Shown: positions 1-10,381 of the stretch, one piece after another
Numbering within the stretch: the stretch's first letter is position 1
Layout of the letters: the number at the start of each line of letters is the position of its first letter
Origin: Sweltsa coloradensis
Taxonomy: Eukaryota > Arthropoda > Insecta > Plecoptera > Chloroperlidae
Assembly (NCBI GenBank): GCA_024449915.1
Contig: JAMZAV010001845.1
Location: forward strand, 186,001-250,000
Reading direction: 5' to 3'
DNA: 64,000 bases
Notes under the pieces: model-generated
What the model was told of the DNA's origin: nothing
Database searches by the model: none
What the model saw: only the letters and a program-made list of their open reading frames with translations
Position numbers and translations under genes: made by a program

Positions 1-244
1 AGTGTTGTTTACTTCAATTGGTGATTGGTGTTGGGGAACCCAAGAAAGGTCAGTATGAGTGCGTCTCGGCCTAAACATTTAAGCGGTGCAGCAAAAGGCA
101 AAAATTAAACGAAAGAGAGACGAACAATAGTCTGGGGAAAATTTGTAAAATGCCAAAATTAAGTTTTCCTTTTTTTTAACTAGGCACCGAATTCCACGTC
201 ACTCACTGTCTCAGATCGCTCTACAGGCTATTTTGAGGGAAAAA

Positions 245-371
245 AAGGCCCCAAAAAAATTTCGCCTCCGGCGGCTGGGGCTTCGCCCCAGACCCCGTGT
301 AGCCCACGCAAGTACAGGGGCCCATCAGAAAACCTTGCACCCGGGCCTTTGAGCTACTAGCTACGCCACTG
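245..371 (-). mobile_element. Terminal fragment of a hAT-like element
   Basis: Read on the minus strand, the segment begins CAGTGGCGTAGCTAG at 371, a terminus typical of hAT-type DNA transposons. It runs into a GC-rich block (265-295) containing CTCCGGCGGCTGGGGCTTCG. The same block occurs at about 61850, inside a hAT element with a clear TSD, and in reverse near 45640, inside another hAT-like element. No matching second end was found, so this is a fragment or the partner lies outside the window. No coding. Confidence 0.45.
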
Positions 372-2144
372 CTTTTGAGTACCATTCAATTTAAAATCAG
401 AACTCTCTGCCATATTCTATGACATTGATATAGTACACATACTTTCATGGGGCAACTGTAAGTTATATTGAACAGTGTTACTCTCTTATAAGATTAGTCT
501 TTAAGTCCTACAAGCCAGGTAGTTGTCAAGTTAAAAATAAAATAGTTTTATCTCATAACAAAGGTCATAAAAGTTTTTTTATGGAATAAAACATACTTGA
601 TGAAAAGAATTGTTTTAAATGACTGTATGGTGAATCAGTAAGACTGAGCTTAACTATTTTTTTGCTATAAGTTTAGTGTTAGTAATGACGCTTGTGCCTT
701 AGCTTAGCTAGTTGGTCAAAATTTTTAGCAACCTTATATGGCAGCAGTTCAAGCTTAATCGGTAATTGAATTGTAATTGACTAATTGCTCTTGTTGGATG
801 TTGATTCATTTTCTGCTTGTGTAGCTCTACGGAATGAAAAAAGGTGTTAACTTTTAGTATTTTTATTATAATCTTGAAAAGGTTTGCCAACCATGACTGT
901 GATAGATGTGAAAAGTACTGGCTACCTTTTTAGTAACATCAGACATTAGTTTGCTCTACAACCTTGTTACAATAAGTGTTCTTACATCTATAAAGCAATA
1001 CTTTTTTAATTTCTTTTTTTTTTTACTAGACTTTGTTTACGTTATTGGAATGTGTGTAAGTCTTATCATTTATATGTATTGTAGAGGAGACATTTTGAGT
1101 ACCTAGCCTTGTAAAAATGTAAAAGAAGAGCAGATAGTGTAAAGAGCAAATTATATAATGTGTAGATCTATCAGTCCTATTTTAACTTGACTGAAGTGGA
1201 TACATTATGTATGGTGAATGTAGCCATGTACTACTTTGTTGGCAGATTACTTTATGTTTGAAAATTGTATCTTTTACTTGTGTTTAGTCTAACTCTAATG
1301 CATTAACTTGAAATGAATGTGTAGATAAAGAGTTCCAAGAACTATGTCTTCCATCTCCTAATTTACTCTGATTTAGTTTGTGGACTTTCTAAAAGCACGT
1401 TTATGTTCATAGCATGGTAATTAGGGTGCATATATACATATAAATATGAGTTTTGTCTGTTCACTTGCATTTTCTCTTGGCCAATCACTCGGCAAAGAAT
1501 GTAATAGTTTATTAAAAATATAATATAAAAATGAGTGGGCCCTATTTTTTATGATTTGCAAAGCAAATGGTAAATATTTCAAATGTAAATAGTGCAGTGG
1601 AACTTTGGTCCAACGATCAAGGCAACGATTTCCCATCCCCAATGCTGATTTCACTAACGATTACACTAAGGTCAGATGCATTCGCTGCCATGCTCGAGTC
1701 ATTAGCAGGCGCTGCAGTGGCTACAGTAGGGGTGCGTGGTGTATTGACATGTCTAGAAGCTGTCAGAACTTGGCAGTTTGTTGTCGGCGGGTGCCTTAGA
1801 AAGATTTACGTGTGATCCGCGAAGTGCGTGTTGTTTGTGCAATGTTGCGTTATATAGCGGGTAAACGGCGGGTAAACGTAAATATTAATAAAAAAAATTG
1901 GGCTACTCAATTCTTAACAGGACTGCCAAAAACTTTGAGACAGCAGCCCCGAGCTGCTGTCTTAAATTCCTAATTTCGAGCACTGAATACACCAATTATA
2001 AATAAAAAAAATTAATTCATTTTACACATAAAAGGTTCATTTATAAGAATGATTATCGTTTGTATATTCCTGCCTGGTATTTCAATGTCCAGTTAAAGAG
2101 GCAACTAAATAAAATTGAACTGATATACGTAAATTTTTAAGGTC
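372..2144. other. AT-rich stretch with no recognised gene
   Basis: Short open frames only (longest 82 codons, 1567-1815 plus), with no recognisable motif and AT-rich, stop-dense flanks. It could be intergenic, intronic or a long 3' UTR. Nothing decides between these. Confidence 0.6.
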
Positions 2145-2409
2145 CGTGAAGTTGGCACCCCCCATTCATCCGATCTCATTCAAACTCTACAAATATTTAG
2201 TGCTGAATTAGTGCTAATTAGTGCTGTTTATCCCAGAATTAGTGCTGCCTTATTAACGAAGTTATTCAACAATGTCTGTGGGGGGTGCCAACTTCACGCA
2301 GCACCCCCCATTCATCCGATCTCATTCAAACTATACAAATATTTAGTGCTGAATTAATGCTAATTAGTGCCAATTATCCCAGAAGTAGTGCTGCCTTATA
2401 AACGAAGTT
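2145..2409. repeat. TIR-bounded tandem repeat array, first part
   Basis: The first unit (2145-2298, 154 bp) is bounded by a perfect 19-bp inverted repeat: CGTGAAGTTGGCACCCCCC on the left and its complement on the right. The interior carries short TTAGTGCT words. A second unit follows head-to-tail and is cut off at 2409 by the SINE insertion. The same unit recurs at 3187-3403 and 13552-13845, where neighbouring units meet at GGGGGGTGCAGCACCCCCC. This looks like a MITE whose copies were tandemly amplified. No coding. Confidence 0.75.
2399..2409 (+). repeat. 11-bp target-site duplication, left copy
   Basis: TAAACGAAGTT here is repeated at 3187-3197 on the other side of the SINE block. An 11-bp duplication fits target-primed (LINE-driven) insertion. 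Confidence 0.7.
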
Positions 2410-2539
2410 TTTATTTACTACAATTCAGAAATTAAAAAAGTCCGCCCCAACCGGGAATCGAACCACGGATCTCCCAAAACCGTGGTTCGATTCCCGGTTG
2501 GGGCGGACTTTTTTAATTTCTGAATTGTAGTAAATAAAA
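2409..2539. repeat. Perfect 60-bp-arm palindrome (SINE head-to-head)
   Basis: Arms 2409-2468 and 2480-2539 are exact reverse complements with an 11-nt loop. Each arm is the 3' half of the tRNA-like SINE head (B-box GGTTCGATTCCC) plus downstream sequence ending TTGTAGTAAATAAAA. It is a fold-back of the SINE, created either at insertion (5' inversion) or by snap-back replication. Confidence 0.85.
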
Positions 2540-2729
2540 ACAATTACACCCACGGGAGTGTTTCCCGATTAACCAAATCGAGAAATAAACCCTCGCTCAT
2601 ACCTGCGTAAAGGTAATGACATTATAATTAATGTTTGGTGGTCAGTTCAAAGGCAGCAGATATTCGTTGCAGTACTGTTCCATTCATTCAGATGTATAAT
2701 GCAACTACAATTCAGAGATTAAAATGTAC

Positions 2730-2806
2730 CCGTCCTGATGGTCTAGTGGTTAAGACGTCCACCTGGAATGTGGGAGATCCGTGGTTCGATTCCCGGTTGG
2801 GGCGGA
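2730..2806 (+). ncRNA. tRNA-like SINE head (copy 1)
   Basis: A- and B-boxes are intact, but the T-stem has mismatches either side of TTCGATT, so it will not fold as a proper cloverleaf. I call it a SINE promoter head rather than a tRNA gene. Confidence 0.7.
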
Positions 2807-3031
2807 CTTTTTTAATTTCTGAATTGTAGTAAATAGTAAAAACAATTACACCCACGGGAGTGTTTCCCGATTAACCAAATCGAGAAATAAACCCTCGCTC
2901 ATACCTGCGTAAAGGTAATGACATTGTAATTAATGTTTGGTGGTCAGTTCAAAGGCAGCAGATATTTGTTGCAGTACTGTTCCATCCATTCAGATGTATA
3001 ATGCAACTACAATTCAGAGATTAAAATGTAC

Positions 3032-3108
3032 CCGTCCTGATGGTCTAGTGGTTAAGACGTCCACCTGGAATGTGGGAGATCCGTGGTTCGATTCCCGGTT
3101 GGGGCGGA
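3032..3108 (+). ncRNA. tRNA-like SINE head (copy 2)
   Basis: Same sequence as the 2730-2806 head, 302 bp downstream. Confidence 0.7.
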
Positions 3109-3186
3109 CTTTTTTAATTTCTGAATTGTAGTAAATAAAAACAATTACACCCACGGGAGTGTTTCCCGATTAACCAAATCGAGAAA

Positions 3187-3403
3187 TAAACGAAGTTATT
3201 TAACAATGTCTATGGGGGATGCAGCACCCCCCATTCATCTGATCTCATTCAAACTCCACAAATATTTAGTGCTGAATTAGTGTTAATTAGTGCCGTTTAT
3301 CCCAGAATTAGTGCTGCCTTATTAACGAAGTTATTCAACAATGTCTGTGGGGTGTGCAGCACCCCCCATTCATTAGATCTCATTCAAACTCTACAAATAT
3401 TTA
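3187..3403. repeat. TIR-bounded tandem array, continuation
   Basis: It resumes the array at the SINE TSD. Unit junctions at about 3212-3234 and 3350-3369 read GGGGGATGCAGCACCCCCC and GGGGTGTGCAGCACCCCCC. It ends where the LINE 3' tail begins. Confidence 0.7.
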
Positions 3404-3646
3404 TTTATTATTTATTTATTATTTGTTCCGTAACACATTCATTGTTTAAATGTATCACGAGGATGGCAGAAAAGAGCAGAGCTCCAAACACACTTGGTGA
3501 CTGCCAACCTTATAACAATAAATATAATAAAAGATAACAACATTATTACAATCATTAGTAAACCTATAAAATATAGAAAATAAGTAAATAAATATACACT
3601 TCAATGAATTACTATAAAAATGAATCAGTAAAAAGAAACTGCAGAA

Positions 3647-5162
3647 TTAACTTTGTAATGCAAAAACATGTGTGCTTAGGGCAGATATAAAAGAGTCTAA
3701 TGAGCGAATCTCCCTTAACTCCAAAGGAAGAGCATTCCATTCATTACAAGTCCTGTAGTAGAAGCCATTTTGGTAAGCTGTTGTTCTTGCAAATGGAGGC
3801 TTGAGAATTAATCCTCTACCAAGTTCTGCTCCTCGACTACAGACTTGCAATCTTGCGTATGGGTTCAGATCAATAGTACCGTGTAACATTCCCCATAGAA
3901 ATTGCAGTTCTACTTTTTTCCTGTAACTTTCTAGCAATGGAATGTCTAAAGATGTACGTCTTGCAGTAGCACTGTCACTTTGAAATTTTGTCCTTGCAGC
4001 TATAATGCGCGTTGCTCGACTTTGTACACGCTCCAATTTTGTTTTGTTATAATCTGATGTGGGATCCCATGCTGGACAGGCGTAAAGGAGATGAGGTCTC
4101 ACTAATGCTAAGTATACAGCCCGTTTAATACTGACGTGAGCATGATGAAGGTTTCTTGCTATAAAATAGAAGTTGTCTGGAGGCTTTAGCTCTTACTATT
4201 TCAGTATGCGTATTCCATTTTAGATCACTAGTTATTGTGATACCCAATAACTTGACACCATTCTTTTCCAGTATTGGCAAACCGTTTATTTGGTAACTGC
4301 AACGCAATGGGTTCTTAGATCTAGAGAATCTGATGAATACACTCTTTAAAGGTTCAGCTTCATTCCATTTTCAACAGACCAAGTGTTTTATATTGTCCAA
4401 ATCGGTCTGGAGTGCATCAGTGTCATCTTTCGTAAATATTTTCCTATAGATCGTGCAGTCATCAGCAAATTGGCTTATTTCTGAGGAAACGCTTTGGGGT
4501 AAATCCATCATAAATATGTCAAAAAGCAACGGGCCCAACACAGAACCTTGAAGTACTCCGGAAGTCACAGTTACTGAGGATGATTCCGCTCCTTGGAAGG
4601 TTACTTTTTGTGTTCTACATTTAAGGAAATGTTCCAACCAAGAATGTAATGAACCACGTATGCCATAGTAATACAATTTTTTAAGTAGAATATTATGCGG
4701 AATCTGGTCAAATGCTTTTGACCAATCTAGCATCACTGCATCTACTTGCTTGCACATTGGATCTTCAAGAGCATACTGCCAGTTATCAATAACCTTGGTA
4801 AGAAGAGTTGAGCAAGACCGACCTGGAACAAAGCCAGGCTGGTTGTCATTAAGGATTTTTAGCACTTGTGATGTGTTTTTAAAACTTCTCGAGAATGATA
4901 CGTTCCAAAGTTTTACAAACAACTGATGTTAATGATATCGGCCTGTAGTTTATAATGTCTTCTTTCTTGCCAGTTTTAAAAATCGGTATTACATTTGCTA
5001 CACGCCAGTCTGAAGGGACTTTCCCCAAGTAAAGATAGGTTAAATATATTGCATAAAGATGGTGACACAGATGCCGCACACATTCTAAGTATCATTGGAG
5101 GAATACCATCTGGGCCTGTAGCTGAATCAACTCTAAGGCATTTTAAGTGCCTTCTCACTGTA
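3647..5162 (-). pseudogene. LINE-A ORF2, reverse transcriptase and C-terminal part
   Basis: This is the RNA-dependent DNA polymerase used for target-primed reverse transcription. Read on the minus strand: VDSATGPDGIP (RT block 1, about 5110), VPSDWRVANVIPIFKTGKK and NYRPISLTS (about 4930-5030), NQPGFVPGRSCSTLL and LDWSKAFDQIPHNIL (catalytic Asp, about 4690-4840), TSGVLQGSVLGPLLF (about 4520-4560) and the second catalytic pair in ISQFADDCTIY (about 4450-4480). The thumb-like C-terminal region follows (4307-4125, then 4102-3647). At least four frame changes break it, so it is a pseudogene or poorly called sequence. It joins the endonuclease half at 10382 once Gypsy-1 is removed. Confidence 0.85.
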
Positions 5163-5167
5163 CTGTG
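5163..5167 (+). repeat. Target-site duplication CTGTG, left copy (Gypsy-1)
   Basis: CTGTG at 5163-5167 is repeated at 10377-10381, immediately outside both LTRs. Five bases is the Ty3/Gypsy norm. Confidence 0.9.
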
Positions 5168-5383
5168 TGTTATATCTTAGACTACTTTAATCCCATTTGG
5201 ATGATACATGACATTGGGAGAAGAACAGACCACCACGACGCAATTCCCAAGAAGACTCACTTTATTCACGCCACCAGGACGCATCACTGTACAGTACATA
5301 AATCGATAATCGAATGCATATCGATATCGAATGCATACAGAATGCGCGCATTATAAACATACAATCCAATACAATACATAACA
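5168..5383 (-). repeat. Gypsy-1 3' LTR
   Basis: 216 bp, TG...CA, same length and apparently same sequence as the LTR at 10161-10376. It contains a repeated ATCGATATCGAATGCAT segment. Confidence 0.95.
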
Positions 5384-5399
5384 TTCCTTCCCTTTTTAA
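5384..5399 (-). promoter_or_regulatory. Gypsy-1 polypurine tract
   Basis: Minus-strand sequence AAAAAGGGAAGGAA directly precedes the 3' LTR, the expected primer position for plus-strand DNA synthesis. Confidence 0.8.
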
Positions 5400-5538
5400 A
5401 AATTAAGATATTATATACTATCTCATTTACAATTACACGTAGTGAAGCACATAACATATATTTAGATTAATGTAAATAGTTCACTATATCTAAGCATGTA
5501 GTGAAGCAATTACAAATAGAACATAGTACTTATAAGTT

Positions 5539-6930
5539 TTACAAATCCAATTTTTGAGGAACTTTGCGGTTCCGACTGGACCTTCGCACCACTGGTGACG
5601 TTTGGGTTGGGTCTACTGGACTTGGCCTTCGTACTACTGTTGGTGGCGTATTGCTTGGAACTGTAGGAGTTACTGGAGTGTCCATGGTAACACCAGGGGA
5701 ACCATTCTGTTCTACAGGGGACTCTACCACTTCTGAACATGGCTTGCTAATAGCACGGGGTGGGGTTGCTGGATTTAATCTTAGGCCTACTCCATCCTTT
5801 GGAAGTAGTGAGCGTTTCAAGTGATCTGCATGTACCAATCTGATTCTATCACGTACCCAAACTAGGTATGTCACAGCACTAATTCTCTGTTTCACCTCGC
5901 CTACGATCCAGTTTTTTCCCTTTTCCCTAGTAGGACCTACTGATTGTACTAGCACTTCCTCTCCGTCCTCAAATTCTGTAGCCTTATACATTCTTTTATG
6001 AGAGCTATTACTCTGGTTCATTACCATAGTACTATGTTTTTGCAATGCAATACTTAAATTGGGTTTGAGCATTTCCAACTTGGTTCGGGGTTTAAACTTT
6101 AACATAATATCTACTGGAGATAATTTTGTTGTGACATTGGTGTGTTCCTGAACTGAATAGGAAATTGTCAATTCTATGTTGGAGCGACAGACCACTCCTT
6201 GTTCCAATTTCTCATCATTGATATTAAATTTTTTTAGGACTTGTTAAGTGTCTGCACCCCTCGTTCTGCAGCACCGTTTGAAGCTGGGTGGTAAGGTGGA
6301 CTATGCAAAAGGTTGATACCATTCCGATTGCAAAAATCATTAAACTCTGTTGAAGTGAATGGAGGGCCATTGTCTGTGACAATGGTCTCTGGGAACCCAA
6401 AGGTTGAAATTACCCTTCTGATCTTACTAATTACTTGAGATGCATTGGTAGATTTCATTTTCCGACTTCCATCCATTTTGAGTAGCTATCTACTAATACA
6501 AGGTACATATTGTTATCTTTTTTTGCAAAATCCAGATGGATTCTCTGCCAGTGTTTAGAGGGTGTTGGCCAATTAGTTAATGGAACTAACTGTGTGTGTA
6601 GGACTGCTAACTATGCAGGCTCACAACTAGACACCTTTTGTTCATATCTGCGTCTAACCCTGGCCACCACACATGCTTCTCGCCAGCATTTTAGTTCGAA
6701 CTATCCCTGGGTGGTTTTCGTGTAGTAATGAGAGTACATGATCACGCAATTTGACAGGAATAATTACCCTATTCCCCCATAACACACAGTTTCCTTCTAA
6801 TGACAGCTCGTTCCTACGAATAAAGTAGGGTTTTAAGTCAGGATTCTCAACATGGTTTGGCCAACCTTTGTTGTGTAAAAGGTGAATACGCGAGATAAGG
6901 TATGATCAACTTGCGTAGCATTTGCAATAT
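5539..6930 (-). pseudogene. Gypsy-1 integrase (core and C-terminal domain)
   Basis: The integrase inserts the cDNA. The frame 6476-6234 carries part of the DDE core: TIVTDNGPPFTSTEF with the second catalytic Asp, then SPPYHPASNGAAERGVQ with the catalytic Glu. The frame 6207-5539 (222 codons) holds the C-terminal region. It includes a GPY/F-like stretch (EEVLVQSVGP...KNWIVGEV) and a Pro/Ser/Thr-rich tail ending in basic SSRNRKVPQ. The N-terminal zinc-binding part should lie at 6500-6930 but is not open. A gap of nine codons separates the two frames, so at least one frameshift is present. Confidence 0.8.
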
Positions 6931-6938
6931 CATTAGGA

Positions 6939-7691
6939 TTACAGGGACGTAATTGATAAGGTGAGGCTAACGCTTCGCAAATGGGTCTTCACTGTACATA
7001 AGTAGCTATTGTGGGTCTCTACTCCATCACTTTGCAAAGGTAAACGTGACATAGCGTCAGCGTGTGAAATTTCCTTACCCTTCCTGTACTCAATATCATA
7101 CCGGTAGAGGACAGTATGATTGCCCACCTCTGAAGGCGTGGAGGCTGCAAGGGTTGGAATTCCCTTCTTGCTGCCAAGTATTGCCTTAAGGGGCTGGTGA
7201 TCAGTTACGAGTAGAAATTTACGACCGTAAATATATTTGTGAAAACGCTTAACAGCAAATATAAGGCTCAAGCCTCCTTCTCTACTTGAGCATATCCTTG
7301 CTCCGCATGGTTTAAGGTTGATGACGCAAACATTACTGGACGCTCTACACCATCCACAATGTGCGATAGGACTGCACCAACTCCGTAATGTGAAGCGTCA
7401 CTCGCTACCACCATGGGTTTTTGAGGACCATATGGCACCACACTTGGTTATCTAACAACAGCTGTTTACTAAGTTCAAAAGCCTCCTTACAATCCTGGGA
7501 CCACTGCCAATCTGACCCCTTTTCTAGTAACCTATGCAACGGTTTGAGTTTAGAAGACAGGTTTGGCAAAAATCTGTTATAGAAATTTAATAGTCCTAGG
7601 TAAGACTGCAGCTGTGTGACATTGGTTGGGTCTGGAGCCTGAGTTATAGCTGTAACCTTGTCTAGGGTTGGATGTATACCGTGTTGGTCAA
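6939..7691 (-). pseudogene. Gypsy-1 RT thumb/connection and RNase H
   Basis: The frame 7271-6939 contains the end of a Ty3-type RNase H: FAVKRFHKYIYGRKFLLVTD followed by HQPLKAILGSKKG and, downstream, YDIEYRKGKEISHADAMSRL. This enzyme degrades the RNA strand after minus-strand synthesis. The connection segment (about 7300-7690) is present at base level but not open in one frame. Confidence 0.8.
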
Positions 7692-8160
7692 TCAGTGACC
7701 CAGGTATTCAATACTGGTTTGAAAGAATTTACATTTGGACAAATTGACTCTGATTGCATACTTTTCTAATCTTTGAAGGACTAGCAATAGGATCCTCTTG
7801 CATTCTTCCAAAGTTTCCCCCAAAATCAACAGGTCATCTAGGTAGATAAGGACATTGGGAATGTCTTTTAACACCTGATCGATTACTGACTGAAAAATAG
7901 CAGGAGCACTGGTTACCCCAAATGGTAACCTGGTGAACTGATATAACCCTAAATGGGTGTTTACCGTTAGGATGTGCTGAGACCTATCAGATAATCTCAA
8001 CTGCAGGTAAGCATTAGATAGATCTAGCACTGTGAACACCTTTCCCTTTGCAGTGAGGCAAGGAGATCATCCACTCTTGGTAGGGGGTAGTGTTCCGTGT
8101 CTACACACTTGTTAACAGTTACCTTATAGTCGACACACAAGCGTATTTATCAGAGTTTTT
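7692..8160 (-). pseudogene. Gypsy-1 reverse transcriptase
   Basis: The frame 8039-7692 (115 codons) has the Ty3/Gypsy RT core: FTVLDLSNAYLQLRLSD (first catalytic Asp), YQFTRLPFGVTSAPAIFQ, then VLIYLDDLLILGETLEECK with the YLDD catalytic box and YAIRVNLSKCKFFQTSIEYL. The upstream fingers region continues to about 8160 in a different frame. Confidence 0.85.
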
Positions 8161-8637
8161 TTTCGGGACAATGACCAAGGGAGAGGCCCATTGGCTACGC
8201 TTGACAGGTTTAAGGGTTCCTGTTCTTACTAACCTCTGAATTTCATCAGTAACTTTTTCCTTAAGTGCGTAAGGTACATTATAAGCCTTATGGAAAATTG
8301 GAACTGAGTTTATCCTTCAGACAAATATCAGCTTCAAACTCTTTGATGGCTGAAGTCTCACTTCCCTTGAAAACATTTGGGAAAGTTTCCTGAAGTTGAC
8401 TAATATCCTGAAATCATGACATTTTAAGAATTAACTGTGTTAGGAATGTTTGACAGATGTTTCCTCCAATCAGGATATAGTACATTTAGCCATGATCTTC
8501 CCATCAACGGTGTAAAATTGTGTACATCCACAACTATCAGGGCAAACTATGACCTGATTTGAATTTTTGTAGTTTTCTACAGACACCTCTATTTCAACCA
8601 TAGATTTTTAGGTTTTCACCTACTACTGATTTCAGCT

Positions 8638-9013
8638 TCAAATCAGTCTTCCTGCAAGGACATCGGAGAAACATTCCTTAAACATTACATTTGAAATAAT
8701 TGATTTAGCTGAACCGCTATCAACCTCCATTTTGACAACCTGATTATTAATTGACACTGGGACTATCAAAGGTTCATCCCTTAGCTTGCCAATCACATTT
8801 GAAAAAAGCATTATCAAGTTGTTTTGACTCAACAGTGACATTAGTTTGACCTTTGGATAGATTGCTGTTCATCGACACAACATTGACACATTTGTTTCGT
8901 GTTGGTACTGGTTTCAACACTATTTGACTTGATACAACATTGACACTATTTTTACTTGACTCGGCATCAACACTATTTTGACTTGACACGATGGTCACAT
9001 TTTTATAGCGCAT
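8638..9013 (-). pseudogene. Gypsy-1 aspartic protease region
   Basis: The frame 8841-8638 contains VVKMEVDSGSAKSIIS, the D-S/T-G catalytic signature of retropepsins, preceded by a PLIVPVSIN strand. The overlapping frame 9013-8774 is Ser/Asn/Val-rich linker sequence between gag zinc knuckle and protease. The protease matures gag-pol. Frames change between the two, so the polyprotein is interrupted. Confidence 0.75.
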
Positions 9014-9065
9014 AACGTTTTCACTATCACTATCAGTACACGACTCACCCGACTGTTGGCTTTGG

Positions 9066-9900
9066 CTACCGTTTCATCCATGACGTTCTTGACCTTTCTT
9101 CGCCTACGGCACATACGGGATGTATGCCCGATTGCTTGACATGTGTAACATTTCCACTCCTTTGCCGGACATTTATCATCGGAATGGAAACGTCCACATC
9201 TTTACATTGAGAGTTGGACTTACTGGACTGGTTGGACTGATACTGACCCGTAGCCTTGGACTTGGACTCTTGGAGTGGCTCTGCTTCTGGGGAAGCCTGG
9301 TTGTGGTTCTCCCTCATGGTTCGTCCACCATGAACTTTTGACATTTTCCTCACTTCCTGACCATACCCACTTGGATGCAGTAATTTGGCGTGACTCATTG
9401 CTAATTCTAATCCGCGAGCAATTTTACAAGCTTTATCGAAAGATAACTCATCCTCACAGTTTAGTAGCTGCCGTTGAGTTTCTTCACTCTTTATACCACA
9501 TACAAACGATCACGTAATGCACGGTCTAGGTATGACCCGAAATCGCAAGTAACCGCCAGTCTTTTTAGTTCGACTATGTAGTTGTCGACTGACTCACCCT
9601 CCATTTGGTTACGTTTACCAAATTTGAGCACTCCGCATAACTGACTTTGCGGGAGCATAATGTGACTTCAATGCATTCACTAATGCAGTGTAAGACTTGC
9701 CTTGGGGTGTTGCCGGGCTTAAAATTGACTTTAATGTTGCATACAGCTTAGCCCCCATGAGAGTTACGAAAATAGATGCTTTTTTATCCTCAGTGGTAAC
9801 TTCATTGGCCTTGAAAAACTCATCTAGGCGTTCTGCTAAGATTGAAAATCTTCCAGCTGAGGGTCAAACTCACTGACTTTTCCAATAAAACCCTATTGGA
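9066..9900 (-). pseudogene. Gypsy-1 gag with CCHC zinc knuckle
   Basis: The capsid-like part is at about 9530-9890 on the minus strand, where a frame reads LDEFFKANEVTTEDKKA and further on GESVDNYIVELKRLAVTCDF, a typical retrotransposon gag core. The frame 9398-9066 holds the linker. A CX2CX4HX4C knuckle (CYTCQAIGHTSRMC, about 9113-9154) lies in a neighbouring frame, followed by basic RRRR. Gag packages RNA. There are at least two frameshifts. Confidence 0.8.
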
Positions 9901-10147
9901 TAGGACGACTTGGCTAGGCCTATGAATTAACAATAAATATACATCCAAAGACACAAGGTTTTCTTGTCTAGGCCTTGAACTAGGACGCTAGCCTTAGGCC
10001 TAACTGCCGAAAATTTTCGGACGCGTCGGCCTACGCGACCACGCCCTTCTACCCTAGGCTAGGGCCTAGGCCTACTTTTCGCCTCGGAAAATAAAATTGC
10101 CTCAAGACTATTATATATACATACTTGACGTGGATTTTCATCCCTTT

Positions 10148-10160
10148 TACTCGCCGCCAG
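10148..10160 (-). promoter_or_regulatory. Gypsy-1 primer-binding site
   Basis: On the minus strand TGGCGGCGAGTAAAAGG starts one base after the 5' LTR, the usual PBS position, with the usual TGG start that pairs with tRNA CCA. I could not assign the tRNA. Confidence 0.7.
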
Positions 10161-10376
10161 TGTTATATCTTAGACTACTTTAATCCCATTTGGATGATAC
10201 ATGACATTGGGAGAAGAACAGACCACCACGACGCAATTCCCAAGAAGACTCACTTTATTCACGCCACCAGGACGCATCACTGTACAGTACATAAATCGAT
10301 AATCGAATGCATATCGATATCGAATGCATACAGAATGCGCGCATTATAAACATACAATCCAATACAATACATAACA
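10161..10376 (-). repeat. Gypsy-1 5' LTR
   Basis: 216 bp, matching the LTR at 5168-5383. It is followed by TSD CTGTG at 10377-10381. Confidence 0.95.
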
Positions 10377-10381
10377 CTGTG

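Larger units (their letters stand above)
2410..3186 (+). mobile_element. tRNA-derived SINE, tandem 302-bp units (SINE-1)
   Basis: The block consists of the palindrome above followed by direct repeats of about 302 bp. Each unit contains a tRNA-like head with A-box TGGTCTAGTGGTTAAGACG and B-box GGTTCGATTCC, as in Pol III internal promoters of Glu/Asp-type tRNAs. A conserved body follows (TTTCCCGATTAACCAAATCG). A diverged third copy is at 58809-59052, so this is a dispersed family. The whole block is flanked by an 11-bp TSD and sits inside the TIR-bounded array. It encodes no protein, and the short ORFs through it are translations of the tRNA head. Confidence 0.8.
5168..10376 (-). mobile_element. 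Ty3/Gypsy LTR retrotransposon (Gypsy-1)
   Basis: A complete element on the minus strand, 5209 bp, bounded by 216-bp LTRs (5168-5383, 10161-10376) that look identical when read side by side. They have TGTTAT...ATAACA ends and a 5-bp TSD. Order along the minus strand: 5' LTR, PBS, gag with zinc knuckle, protease, RT, RNase H, integrase, polypurine tract, 3' LTR. No envelope gene. All coding blocks are split by frameshifts despite the matching LTRs. It is inserted in ORF2 of LINE-A, so it is younger than that LINE. Confidence 0.95.

Noticed and set aside
2635..3131. Two 64-codon ORFs with nearly the same protein
   Set aside because: They are translations of the tRNA-like SINE heads in the tandem units.
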